Both the position numbers and the translations under genes were made by a program. From assembly GCF_000327385.1 (NCBI RefSeq), contig NW_008709190.1, forward strand, positions 1,782,751 through 1,846,750: DNA of 64,000 bases, written 5' to 3'. Positions 25,344 through 40,300 of this stretch are shown here, in pieces. This stretch comes from Lottia gigantea (Eukaryota; Mollusca; Gastropoda; Lottiidae). The notes beneath the pieces are model-generated. The model was given only the letters and a program-made list of their open reading frames with translations. It did not search any database and was not told where the DNA came from. Position 1 is the first letter of the stretch. Every line of letters begins with the position of its first letter.

Positions 25344-28300
25344 TACCGACCCAAGCTAGGCGTGAACGTTTGGTAAATGGTCAAGTATTAAAGGATTTGT
25401 GTGGTTTGGGGACACTAAAAACTAATAATGTGCTGGGGTGAGTTATTTTGTGCGATTCATGCATAAAAATCAATTGGAGTAGTACTTGGAACTGTTGTAT
25501 GAATTCACCCCATACCAGTTGTCCCTTCGCTGATCCTAATCCAGGATTACCAGGCGGTCCAGGTGGGCCCTGAAAAATATCAAGGGAGACAAATGTTACT
25601 TTCAAATTTGACTTTTACCAACTTCAATGAGCCTACCAAACAAATATTTTAAGTGTTCATAATGTAAATTTTCCAAAATAGATACAGAGATGACAGACCT
25701 CGGGCAGATCCTATGTATGCCAGTTAAATAGGCCTTTCATTCTTAAGCACAACACGATTATGACCAACGATTTCTCTTTGGAACGAATTTGGTATTGATT
25801 CAGACGTTCCGAAAGGAAATTGCAAATCGAGCAACGCTCTCTAACTGTTGGGCTCAAATTTAACCCTTTCTAGATCTGGAGTTGGAAAATGACCTCTTGG
25901 AACAAAGGTAATTTTTACTTACATGGAATACAGAGTAACATAGCGCTCAGGATTTATCGAACCAAAGGTATTTTTTACTTACATACAAAGCACAAAATCC
26001 AAATAATAGTAATTGCAACAGACAAATTATATTCGTACATTAGACAAGATAGGACAAAATTAAATAAATTGTTAATGCTAGAAAAATAAATAATAAACTT
26101 GCATGCACATAAAATGATCGCCAAAGCAAAGGGAAGCCTAGAAAGCAATTAAAATTTGAATAATAGCTGAGAATTTTTCGTTTGGCAAATATCATGAGCA
26201 AAAAACAACTGCATAGTTATTTTAGATCCATAATAATGTCTTTAAACTTCAACAATTCATATTAATCATATATCTTGATATCTATATATTTTGATTACTC
26301 TGAAATTTGTTGACAGTCGTATACTCATTTATGTTAATTCCGAAGTATTTTTACTGAAAACTTTAAAGAATTTTGAAAGAACAATAATTAGTTTAATTGG
26401 TTCAAAATAAATTTAATGAACTAATCAGATATACAGAATAGAAAGGGGTCATTAGCATTTTAGAATTCATCAAAAGGGCAATAAAAGCCACCAAAAGCAA
26501 GAAGCTGGATATAAAAATCAGCACTATAAAACCGGAGAGATAAGTGGTTATAAAAGCATTTATCTAAGCTAAGTAACTGCTTTTGGCAACTGATTATAAA
26601 AGCATTTATTCTCGCTATATTTTGACTAAACCTACCCTTGCACCAGAATCTCCTTTACTTCCAGTTTTACCAGGATCTCCAGTTCGTCCCTAAATAATGT
26701 TATATTATATGTTATTAAATGATAGAGCACTACATTAAATCAGTATTTATGATTAAGATCGATCTGCAATGCAGCCGGAGAGCATCTGAATCTTTTTTCG
26801 ACCCTGCTATGTGTGGACAATGAAACCTTCTCAGCTAAGCATCTTGCAAAATTGTCAAAATAATGTTCAAAAATCGACGGCATTTAAGAATATCTGAGCC
26901 ACCATCTGGAAAGCACATTTCATCCTCCACCCGCTTTTGATGAAAGTCTAGTGTAAATATATTGCAGCCTGAAAATGTTTCCAACGCCACTTACCGTCGG
27001 ACCTTGGCTACCCGGTGCGCCGCGCTGACCTCGCCGTCCATCTTGACCCTATAACAAAATCTTTGAGATTAGGGACAAATGTGATAAAGGAAGATGAATA
27101 GGTGTAAGATAAAAGCTGATTGCTTTCAGCGAATAATTGCCATTTTGTGAAACCCTACGTCTTTATCAACTCATAAAAGCTCACTTTGTTCAGGAATTTT
27201 CTGCTTAAATTCCACTAGATTTGGTTGTAATACAAAAGGTGAATATTACTGATGCAGTTTGGTTTGAACGCTTTATCGCTACCTCGCTGGGTTGCTGAGT
27301 GAATAAGATGAAGGTTCAGAGTGATGTACATGAAACAGAAATTCATTAACACTGCACAAAATGTTAAACTAGTTTCATTAACGAAGCACAAGCAGCACTT
27401 ACGCGAGATCCTTTGTCTCCTTTAGAACCAGTTCGTCCAGCTTCACCTTCTGGCCCCTGAAAAATATACCAGAGCCCCAATCGCGATTAAGATATAGACA
27501 GTGAAAATAAGATGAAATGACGGGAGCATGTCAAACACGTAACATTTCCACATCATTTTGGCACATTTGAAATTGCATCTTGGTGACTCTTTATTTGTTT
27601 CGTTAATTGTTCGAAGGTGGTAACGGATATGCTCAAAATAGCTGGAAGCATCGTCCAAAATCCAAAAAATAAAAACACTCACCTGTATACCATCGGAACC
27701 AGAAAGACCTTGTCCTCCAGTTTCACCCTTGTCACCCTGTAAAATTGCAGAAATTCATCAAAGCAAAAACCAAAAAAAAAAAAAAAAAAAAGATGTTAAC
27801 ATCTATTAAGTGTATTTTTGTTCATTTAAAGGATCTAACATTCCATTACTTAGATTAATTTTCGTTTCGTAATTCCTTTCCTAAGCTTTTACAAATTATA
27901 ATAAACACTATTTGTTTGTCTGTTGTGTAGGTCGTGTTGTAAAATTATGCCAACCATGGCAATGGATATTACTCACGTTCTTATATCTACATAATATATG
28001 CGTGGCAATCGATTTGTAAAAAACCTTATGCGTTGACGACACTGTACATCAAGATATCTTACCTTCAGTCCCTTCCTTCCTAATGTACCCCTTTCACCTT
28101 TCTGGCCCTAAATAACAAAATATTCAGGTGTTAATTGTCGAATTAGTTCACGTCCGCAATGTATATTATGCCAGATTTATAGAATATCGCAAATCAACAA
28201 AATCGTATTTCTTTTCAATATGATATAATAATGCTGTGAAATGTGTCAAATATATGGTGCAACACGACCAAGGATCGTAATTTGTTTAAGGTTCCCTCGG

Positions 28301-31300
28301 TATAGTCACATTACGGTGAAGTTCCATCCCATCGATATGAATATTTTTGGATAAAGCATTAAGCCATTTACTTATACCGGAAGAACTATATATCACTTGC
28401 AACCTTAGTTATTGGTTCTATTATTGGTAGCCAAGGATTAAGGCAATCTAGTCGCTACGCTCGTGATTTCAGGTCACGCCTCATCTTACCTTGGGACCTG
28501 TTTTGCCTGGCGGACCCTCTGGACCTTCAGAACCTTGTGGACCAATCTGCAACAGATGTTATGGTAAATTATATGCATACCGAAGAAAATATGAAGTTTA
28601 AGTTGACAAAAAAAGAAAGTGAAATACCATATAAAAGAAAACACATTGAAATCAAATATCCTATTTCAAAACTCATCCAAAGCAGACGAAGGATTTAATA
28701 CCCGAAAAACATGTGTACGACATAAATATATTATTTTATTAGTTTATTTAATTAATTGTGTCTTGTACTTACCGGAAGTGGCTCTATCCTATTTGAGGTA
28801 ACAGTTTCTCCCGGAATACCCTAAAATAGTATCAAAATAACGCCATTAAAAAATTTGCCATTTAAAGATGTGCATTTTAATGATTTGCCTCGATTATCAT
28901 TTTTCTGTTTCAATTATTTCAAAGGAGTTGATCGGCACATCGTTGTATGATCCCAAAACATTTTTACTTTCTAAATACAAACTGAAAATTACTTACTGGT
29001 CTTCCAGGCAAACCAGGGGGACCAGGAGGACCTTCTCCACCAGTAAACCCCTGAAATAATTTAATCATATCATATCAAAAATACGTTCGAGATGAACTTG
29101 TCACCCATTTAGTAAAGTAGGACGTTAGGTTCTATGCATTAACCTACGAACATTTTAGCTCAAATTTGCTAATTGGGTTGAAGATAAAAAAATCCCCATG
29201 ATCGTGGTATCTAATTTGATAATGAAATAAGTGTGTAACTTACTCTTGCACCTCTCTCTCCCTTTTCTCCAGTAGTACCTACTTCACCTTTATTTCCCTG
29301 GCAAAGTAATGAAAAAATTTAATTAGTTAAGGTTTATGCCACTAAAATATGCTTCTATTCCATATGATCAAAATTCAAAATGGCAGATAGAGAACAAATT
29401 TCAATTTTATGTTTTTTTCATCACCATCATCAAATATGCACACAGGAGTTACCTCCCTTGTAACATATACTTTCATATTAAATTAAGTCGTGGGAAACAG
29501 TTAATATACATATATGAAAATGTATATGGATTAATAGAAAAGCAAGAATATTTTTTATTTATTTAGAACCTTATTAATTGATCATTCCTTTTCCAGTTTT
29601 TATTTAATATTGGAAGGGGGGGGGGGGGGATAAAATCCAAATTTAAAATTGAGTTTTACATCAAGTTTGATTGTAGATCCACAATTTTGTGACTGAAAAA
29701 AATTATATGTTAGCTGATAAGAAACATGACACAAACGTTCCATTCCATGCATATAATGATATATCATGAATAAATGCAGAAGGAATAATATACTTTTAAA
29801 GCAGCGACAATTTATTCAATGAAAAAATGGGTAGTAAAATGTTAGTATTGCATGATTGAATAGGTGGATGTGTGAATATATGATCATAAAATAAAATGAC
29901 CTCATGAAGTGTTTTGTTAATATAGCGAACAGAAAGCATTCTGTTTGTCTGAAAAAGAAACGTTAGACATGCTTATGGATACAAAGTTTAATATATAGCA
30001 TGGTTTAAAGGCAGCGCCTATACTGTAAGAATACGGCGTCACATGCGTGAATTCATGATTAGGAAAATAGCTTATTACTAGCAAAAAAGCAGATAGCAGC
30101 TGGTTTATAACGTTAGGGTTAAAGCTATAAGCACTGTGGACGCTCAAAAAAGCAGGCGCATAAGGAAATATATATATATAGATCGTCCAAATAGATCGTT
30201 TAACTGAAAATAATTTATTAGTTAATACAGTTTGCGTATATCAGCATATAATAAGAGAATAAGCAAGTTAGTTTTATAAGCGTACTAGTAAGTTGAGTGT
30301 GCAGCTTTACCATACCTTCTGTGGGGTTTCACCGGGAGCTCCACGGGGTCCCGCTCTCCCTCGTCTGCCCTGTAAACATATATTGATATTTTATTTCATT
30401 TCTTTCATATTCAGAAAAATCTATTTCCACTATCCGTCTACATTACCTTGGAGCATACCTTGGTATGAATTAGATTTCAAAGTTTTAGAATAATTTCGTT
30501 CAATTAAGAGACTAACAATATGCATAGAGAAATGTTAAATGTCTTCAGCAAATGTGAATATATTTGAAAAAAAGAAAATATTTTGCTTGAAGTCAATGTC
30601 GTTTTTTTCCCATTTTGTTCAGATTTTGTGATATGCTGAAATCCTTTTTAGTGTTCAATAGTATATACCATACCTCCAAACCACGAAGACCAGGTTCACC
30701 AGTGTCACCTTTCGGACCGACAGGACCAATAATCTGTAACGGATTAAAAGATGAATATGACGTTGTCTCTCTGAATGAATTGAAGTATTACTTTGATGAT
30801 CGCTAACAACAGAATACTTAAACTTGAAAACATGGCGTTGGTGATAAATATAATTAACAAATGAGCCGATAGGAAATAGATATTCAACTGATTGAAAGGT
30901 TCACCATGTAAAGTAAGCATATCGAGACCTAGAAAAGTATGACTTCGAACTCGACATGTTTAAAATTGTAATACGTGTTCAATCTTCAATTATGTTGATC
31001 ATACTTACTGCCTCTCCTATGTCGCCTGGTTTTCCTGGTTCGCCAGGCCGTCCATCATTACCACCTTCACCCTACAGATGATACAAATAAACATTGTTCA
31101 AGGATAGGTTAATCAGTTCCTTAATCATCCAACAAGAAGTTGATTGAAAATAAAACTTAGTGACCTACTACCACTATGAATCTTGGGGGCAGCCGTAAAA
31201 TGGCAGAACATAGCCCTATTGTTTGTTAATTCCAGCAGGTATCCGTGTTATCACATCGAGCTGTCTCAGTTGACTGCTGTGCCAAAAATGTAACTGATCA

Positions 31301-34300
31301 TACACTGTGCTGTCCCAAAGATATGTAAGCTGTAATTTAAATATGTGGTCCTTCATTTCGAAACCATAGCCTATTAGCCTATTACTAAGGACACTAACAT
31401 CTGAATGAATGTGCAACGTATTTCTATAGTTGACACTACCAAATACGTATCTAATCATTATTGTATGTACATGTATGTGACCTATATTCCACGGGATAGT
31501 TAGTATTAAGTATTCCCTGTGGAATTTCAGAAAATTCCATGTCTAAACATGTCTTGAGTTAAAGGACATTTCATGCTAAAATTCGTGAGACCATCTCTGT
31601 CAATGTGTAAATATTCTTTGTGACTACTATGCTGAAAGAGTTTAATATTTGGGTCTAATATAATAAAAAAAGAGATAACCAAATTTCTTTTACGAAAGTG
31701 AAACTGAGTCTTGATGCCCTTAACGCACTAGTTAGTGTTTGACGAAAAATATTCGGGTCATATGATTGCAGACAGTTTCTTCTAACAATTGCAATTTTAG
31801 AGAATGCCTAAAATCTACTTCAAAACACTTTTTTAACTGAATAGTTGATTTCACTGTCATTAAGACGTATGCGATTACGTCTATAAAATCCCAAAACATA
31901 TTCATCACCTAATGTGAAAAATGGGAGAAGATCTTTAACATTGGCTAAAAGATAAATATATACAAATCATATGTGAATAATAAGAAATTCCATTTAAGTG
32001 TTATACCAAACTACCGGAAACAGTCAACAATACACCAAGTATGTAATGTTTTCATCAAATTTAGAAAAAATTGTGTTAGTATACTGGAAAATATGGTAAC
32101 AGGAAATGAGAAAAAGGGATGAATCGACAGAAAGTTTAGACCTTAGTCAGCAATCCAAAACCACAGTCTGGTTTCAGATTGTGACTATTATAAATTAAAG
32201 TGGAGGTATATCAAAAGTTAAAAGTGACCGTTCTGGTGAAAAATGTGCAAATCAGAATATCTTAAGAGCAAAGGAATATGTTAAATAAAATTGATAAAAA
32301 TATGTACAAAAAGATACATTTTATATATTATATCAACAGATGAAAATATACGATTTATGATTGTGGATACTGACCTTCGCCCCTGGTTCTCCTGGGCGAC
32401 CTGGTAATCCTGGTATACCTCGCTCACCCTAAAACAATAAATCATTATAGTAGCATATTCACAAACCAACTTCCCGTCTCAGTTCTTTCCTTGGTCTGTA
32501 CATTTGAGAACAACCCCCCTCCCCCCCCTCTTTTCCAGAGAACCGAAATGTCTCTAGTAAATGAACATTGCCGATATATCCTACTGAGTCTTCGACTACT
32601 GATCCAGCGAAACCACATTCGTTTTTTCCGAAATAGTTGAAGCAATACGAAAGGAAATGGGTACCAAAAGACGGCACAATGGATATACTACCTTTGTTCC
32701 GCTACCACCTCTTCTACCGGATCGACCAATTTCGCCTTTCGAACCCTGAATCAAAAGAATTCCTTTTGATATTATAACTTTATCCATGTCTATTTTTGTA
32801 TCATCATTGAATGCGACGCGACAAACCTTGGGTTGTTAACTTATGTGATGCTCAATGGTAATGCAACAAAAGCATCTGGTATGAACATAGTGTACATAAA
32901 CAAGAGATAACGGAAATGTCCAACTTACTTGACGGCCATCTCGACCAGGCACTCCTGGTTCGCCTGGAACTCCTGGTCTACCCTGCAATTTTTAAAACAT
33001 ACAATTACTCCGAGGAAAATATTTGAAAAAAAAGATTGGCTTTTTCTTGAAAACGAATTCCTTTAACTAGAAACTTTGTACTGAGGTGACATCCATACTT
33101 ATTTGGTAAATACGATTCGCAAAGTCTAATTGGCGTTTGACGAACAGGTGAATTAGAATCAGCACTTACATCAATACCATCAGCTCCACGAGGTCCTTGT
33201 GATCCTCTTTCACCTCTTGAACCTGGATTACCAGGTATACCCGGTTCTCCTGGAATACCTCGAGGTCCCATTGAGCCCTTGTTAAGAAAATATAACAAAG
33301 ATTAAGGAAATTCGCATTTTTTTCAACTAGGCATCATTTACACCGAGAACCTACAGACATATTTTAAGGAGAACCATGCCACCAAAACCGTCGGACAACT
33401 ATTTATTTGAAGGAGATGATTTTAAGTAAATCTGGTCGAAAATAGGAGCCTGCGTATATTTCTCTTTGGTGTTGAGTTATTTCATAAATTGCCAGGTAAA
33501 TGGGTTCCCAGATCTATATGACCTTGCTATACATATCTTGTTAAGTCAATCAAGAGCTTAGATTAGTTTTGGATTATAGTTTTAATGTTAACTATATCGT
33601 ACATACCTTAGTACCATTTCGTCCCTGAGGTCCTCTCGGACACGTGACTTCACATTCCTCTTCCGGTTCTGGCTAATGACAGTTAAAATGTTATTACATA
33701 AGACACACTTTTGCTTTTAACTATTTGTAACATTATATCAGCATATTATTCAATCAAGCTATAGCTTTATTTAATATTAGCAAGCAATCTGCCAGTACAA
33801 AAGCATAATGTTTCCATCACCAATGTTAACGTTTGCAATTAGCCATGTTCATTGCTTTGAATCAGATTCAGGATTCCTATAATCCATCTTTCACTTGGAA
33901 TTAAATTTCGGAGTGCTATATAAAAGGGGTCGAAATACTTTTGGCTAATTGTAAACGGAATATTATAAATTTGTGAAATAAATATAAGTGATAAATATCG
34001 CAGCGCCTCTACCTTATCTGCATTAATATCACCACGCCCACTTGGTCTTTCAGTTGGTTGTCTTCTCGTTGGCGTTCTGGTCGGCCCTAGAGGATCTCTC
34101 TGATAAAATAAGCAAACTATGGGCGCATGATGCATTGCAATAGGGAGAGTGATAAGGGCACATTTACAAATAGTTCTGTTAGATATCATCCAAGTATTGC
34201 CTGGCTTGTGGAAAAATTGACTTCACTGGACAATAATCCTTTGTTTCCGAGACTGAACTCCCTTTTTTGAATTACTGCCAACTTTTGAGAGTTTTAGCAA

Positions 34301-37300
34301 AATGTGATCGACTAAGCGCTGTTATGCTAATCGAACAAACAGCTAAAAACTATAACATGCTATTATTTACCTCGCCAGCTAATCTAGATAACGCTATGCT
34401 TATATACATGCAATCTGTAAATAACACAAAGTATAAGGTTAATAACGTATACGCTTTATGGCAACTATGCTATTTTATGTGAACGCTAAGGTTTATGCAT
34501 AAAGCTATGCTAATCGATGTTAGTAATATGCAATTCGAATATTTAGTCGCCACGCGCCATTTTATACTAACATTAATATGTTATATGAGTCATGCTAGCA
34601 TACTAGTATGTGAACGCTATGCTAAAAGCTATGTAACGATTAATGGTACTAACAATCCTGGAAAAAAACTTATTGTATATACAATAAAATTAACTGCCAA
34701 ATCAAACATTAAAGTTAACATTAAAAAAAATAAACAGAAACATTACGGAGAGTAATTCAAGCATTTTGTTAAGAAAAAAAAACAAATTGGGGTTGTTTGG
34801 GAACACATTTTGTTTAGCAGTACATGGGAAGGGGATAAAATATCCATTACACCAAGTACAAGGTAGGATTTAAAAGTAAGTTATCATTGTTCTCAACAAT
34901 GGTTGTCTTTCGGGGCAAAATATTTAGCTATTTCCTCGACGTTCTTATTTAACATTCACAACATATCGCCAGTTCCGGTCCAATTCCTTGTTTGAAAAAT
35001 GATTGATGCCGATCTTTGTGGACATAGAGATTGGTGATTTTACAGAACAAGATGCAAAAGAGACAATCCTCTGCCAAAATGCAAACAAAATTGTAATAAC
35101 TTTAGTTGGAAAGATGCAATTATCCTAATGCAATGAAACGTTTCAATTTTGGGCCGACAATTTTGTATGGAAATCGAGAAAATAGCTAAAATTATAAAAG
35201 GATAATGCATGTTAAAGAGGTTAGGTAACAAATTATCAACAAATACGAGTTCCACTACCTTCTTACAAAGTTAACATTGTTACTTGGACACCATGCAAGT
35301 AAGTTCTGTTGACAGAAAGTCGTTAATACAAGAGCGTGGATTCTTTTACGCTGATTGGGGAAATACGAATTTCTTACAAGCGAGTCTTTATACCAAAAAA
35401 ATTTTTCTAAATTTCTAAATTCACGAAACTCTAACTTTAGAAAATAAATATGCCAACTTTAGAAAATAAAATAAAATTGCATACAATCATTTATTGAAAT
35501 TTATCCTGTAGTACCTTTTGGTCAAATTTTTCACGTGTAAGCACTGGTACAATTATTGTGGATGCTTCATTTAATAAGTCAATTCACTATTTTTCACTAA
35601 CAAATAAAAAAAATAAGATTTAATATTGTTGATCCGTTAATATGTAATACGAATTTATATTTTTATGCTTGCATGATGTCCTTCAGGGTTATAAAAGAGA
35701 TTTGAATTTTTCAGAAGTTCTTTTAATAATGATATTAATGTACATTTAATGATTTAAAATTATGACGTTTTTTTTAAATAAATGATTGGAAGTGATGATT
35801 TTTTTACTGATATTTTCTGATGGAAATTTAAAAAAATCTCTTATACGTCCCTATAGTTCAATAATTCCAGATACTTAAACCAAAACCATTTTCATTAAAA
35901 TCTACTCTAGGGCTAGTCTAGACTACTATGTGGGTTTTCATCATACCTTAGGTTTACGTTTGTTAGGTTTCCTACGTCTGGGCTGAAAGAATCATTGCTG
36001 TTAGACGAAACAATAATATTTTGCAGGTAAACAAGGTAAGCGGTATTTCCTACCCATCTTGCTCAGCCACACAGTAATTATGCAGGCATTTGATTTCTGA
36101 CCTTTTTGCAAGAAAGGATATTATGATTTTGGGCGATATTTTCATTTTTGAATAACAAACACTGTAGGTTACAAACAATAGCAAATATATTAAACGAATA
36201 TCAAAATGTAATAATACGTGAATCTAAATCAAACTTACTGAAGGGGGAGGTAACTCATCACAGGTTTCTCGTTCTGGTTTGGAAGGATCACAGTGTAACA
36301 CCAACCATTGGAGATCAAACTGAATTGAAAAATATCAAATATAGCGTAAAATCAATAATGAGAGCTGCTTATAGTTCTACGGATATGGGTGGGGGGGGGG
36401 GGGGTTTAAACCATATGAGCAAAAAAAGATTTAGTAATTACCCATATACAAGACATTTCAGCAATGCTTTACGAGTAACGATAAGTGTTCTAAGAAACGT
36501 TCCTTCTAGTATAAATTTCGTCCGTCCACAAGACCGACATGGCGTTGATGTTCATGACTACCGACTAAAATGGTAAATTAGTTAAAATTACTATATGAGG
36601 TTTTAAGGCATCCAGATCCAGACTTAAATCTTCCATCATATAAAATTGATTTGAGGAAAGCTAAAGCTTCTGTGACAGAACAAAAGGATTGCCACTTACA
36701 GGTACCGTTTCTCCAGTAGAATCTTTTGTACCCAACACCATTTCACCATTAACATCAATAGGTCGCCATGGTACGATAGGTTTAGATGCTATAGGTTGAC
36801 AATCTAAATATAATTCTATATATTCTCGCCCTACACTAAAATGTATTTTATGCCAATCTCTAGTAAATAACTGAAATAGAAGTGGTTTAAATTGTATGAA
36901 ATAATGTTGAAGGCCAATATTGCATGAGTAATTTTAAGAATATTACTATCCGATAAGGTGATTTGGAAAGCTACAATTTTAGGATTTTTGTCATTTCTTC
37001 TTCTTCTCGCTGTCTATCAGTACCCACTAGTTTGTGCTGCTCGTGTGACTTGGTGATATGGAGTGGCAGGTTTCAATCTCACATAAGGCAAGAAGCTTTT
37101 TTTCTGATATCAAGCCAGTAGTTTTTAAATTTACGAAGGTGATAACCACTTTATCAAATTAATGTGATTGACTCTGATATTCAAAATATGTTCTGTCTGT
37201 TTCAGTCAAAGATGGACTGCCGTGAACCAGTAGTTGGGTGAAAAGGGCACACGACTGAATATATGAAATATATCAATTGCTTGATTTTGCTTTCAAGACT

Positions 37301-40300
37301 TACTTACTTGTTTAACATTTTGACTAAATTTTAAATTGGTTACTCTTCCTTCATAATTTATATAATAAAAATCTATAGTTTTTGTTTCACCGTCAAGACG
37401 GACTCCAAATTGCGGCTGTCCTCTTGTATCTTTTATTTGTACTAAATTCCATTTTTCTCGCCTTGTTTTCCCTGGCATGCGAAATGTGCTGACAAATGAA
37501 AACCGGTCTGGTAGACCTTTTGGAAATAATTGACTGAAACATAAGACAGGTTGTTCATTAACAAACATGTTTTGCATAAGGTCTTTATTAAGGAAAGAAA
37601 GAGCTTAAATTAATAACAGCGAGAAAGTTTATGTCCTATTGTGTGCATGTTAACAAGGCCATGACAATTATTTTGTCTTGTTGTTTGGAAGTGAAAACAG
37701 TTCAGTTAGTCATAGAAGAGTTGTCTGCCCTGCTCTATAACATTTTCATAATTGAGCTTAACGTAACTTAGTTCCGGCTCATTAGCACCGTTTATACTGC
37801 CTTTACATTTGGCTCGCTTGAGGTGAACCATACTCGTCCAGACTCGGCCAGAATAATTTTTGGCAGTTTAAACGCGGCTAGTGACCGAGTAAGGTACTGG
37901 ATGATGGGAACTGGCACTTTTTTCGTCTTTAAAAATGTAAAATTAATATTTACTAAAATGCCATAATTTATTCTAAACGTAACAAATCTTGTAATTCAAA
38001 ACTTCTGCATTCCTGTTATTGATAAAACATAAACAAACACTTACTCTGTTCTAATTCTTAAATTGGCTTTTTTACTAATTCTATAAGCTACTTGGAATTC
38101 ATTGGAGCCGGGGACTTTTTTCACACCAGGCTGTCGTAATACATTATCTAATTGATATTTGGATATAAAATCAAAACCTGAAAGAAATAGTCAAAGGTTT
38201 CAATTTTTTTTTCTACTCTTTAACGTCTCCGGGAGTGAAAGCAAGTATTTATTAATTCAATAGTTGGGGTTGTGGACTATACTTCAACTAAAGGAAATTG
38301 ACACCCCTTAAAAATGTCGGTAGTTCATTTGATTTCGCTGAAAATAAAATTAAATGCCGATTCTGGACTGGATCATCTGTAGGTTTACAAGAGTGCTAGA
38401 GGTCCGTCTTCAAATAGATTTCGCCCGAAAATTCTACAATGTATTCTTAATCAAAACTTCAATGTTCGATATTGTGAATATGAATACTTGTAACTTGTAA
38501 CTTTCAATTGTGGACCAGGCATTTATATCAAGACTGCGCTAAGATTCATCTGGTACAGAACCTCTAATACGATTTCTTCTAAAATATATCTGAGACAGGT
38601 CTAGCCGAAACAACACTCTGTCACCGCCTTTGATTTCCTTTTAACCGTCTTGACTAGACCAAACCACAGACAATAGCAATATTACATCATCAATACCAAG
38701 TTTATATTGTGTTTTAATGGACCTGTATGTTTTTATAAAGTAGGGTGGTAATAAATAAGGTCTCAAGAGGTTGTAACCCACTTAGATTTTAATATTAAAC
38801 CATAACACATGTGGAAATTCAAGGGAAAAACATTGGGCGTTACATGGTAAATACCGCAAGAGGGTACACAATGCTTATGCATTTTTCCAGGTTGGTTGGT
38901 AGTTGACAAGTTAACGTTCGCTTCCAGCGGATACGGATATTGCAAACTAGATAGGTGGATTGGGTCAAATTTTGGATGATTCTGTGCTGTTGGTTTGGTT
39001 GTTGATAATTTGTGAGATCCGATCGGGTTGCATTCTACCACTTTGGATCTTTCCTTTATAGTTTTAGGGAGGTGTGAATGTGTAATATTCAAACATTATT
39101 ACTCAACAAACACTTCTGCTTCATTAGAAATCAAGGTTGCATCTCCTGGCGTCTCTTCTGCCTTTGGTTGATTGTCTTGGCAATAATACCTGCTATTAGG
39201 ACGTCGGTAGTTCAATTGCTGATTTCTATTCGAACATTTCTTTGAATAAGAGAATAATATACCAAAAAACGTATTATTATCTTTAACTGATTATATTTAA
39301 AAATTAATATAAAACTCCTTACCGGGTAAATCGTCTTCTCCTGGTCTTTCTGGACACACAGGACCTTGATTTGGTAATAATTCTGAAATACAAACATAGG
39401 CTTGAGCAGAAGGTTTTTTTTGATATACTTATATTGGGTTATTGAAAACGAGAAACGCTTTGTAGCGTGCATTGCGGCAAGTTTTCAGGATAGATGCATT
39501 TTTACCTTTATGGTCTCAAATTCTCGGTTTATTGTTCTAAGACTCTCTTTTCATGACGTTTCGAACTACAGAGTGTGTAGTGTTAATAGATAAATGAGTT
39601 GAATTGTATATCACAATTCCTTCAAGGCATTTCCAATATATAAAATCTATGAGCACCTGTTTTAAAATCAGTGTTAATCCGAGTTTTCAATATTTTTTTT
39701 CCCACTCGAACTGTATTATGAATCAAGCTTTTTCTAAGGGCGTCGGTCTCAGACTTATGGGAGTATCTACAAAATGCTCCAGGGCAAAAATATGAGGAGT
39801 CTCTATAAGGCCGGGGGACTGGGGTGGCAGAGGCTCCAGAAACCAGTGATTTCAGATGGTCCAAGATGAATTTTGTGCATTTAGAGGGCCTAATTTTCAC
39901 TTCAAAATATGACCTTGTCCCTCCCCTAAATACGCTATGTTCAGATGGGACGAGTCAGAACCAGCATAGCCAATCTGCATTCGTAATTTACTTTATGTCA
40001 TGGCCATCTTCAGTTAAAATCAAACAAGCATGTCGCATACAATATATAGATAATCGGATTACATATTCCCCATTACTAATTGTGCATATTTCACATTTTA
40101 TATTGTTTATGATAAGAGGTTCAATCGGTATTTTTACGTTGGATACATTCCCACTTCTGTATCATGAATAGCATCTCCCTGTTTATTTTCATTCAACTTA
40201 TTCCCAGGAAATTGATATGTGCAGGTATGAGATCAGATCTCTTAATTTAAACAATTGTATAAGTAAGAATTAGAATACCATTAGCAATAGGATACTAAAA

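Larger units (their letters stand above)
24028..26635 (-). other. Collagen introns around exon 25516-25569
   Basis: AT-rich introns of about 1.5 and 1.1 kb. They contain the CpG-bearing motif cluster at 24933-24964 and the AAT microsatellite at 25297-25344. Otherwise nothing recognised. Confidence 0.6.

Noticed and set aside
35040-35255. Alternative signal-peptide exon ([15 protein letters not shown]) for a short collagen form
   Set aside because: The hydrophobic stretch is suggestive, but no good donor follows it in frame.
36148-36576. Plus-strand 142-codon frame with a poly-Gly run
   Set aside because: It is antisense to a TSPN exon and the Gly run comes from a G homopolymer.
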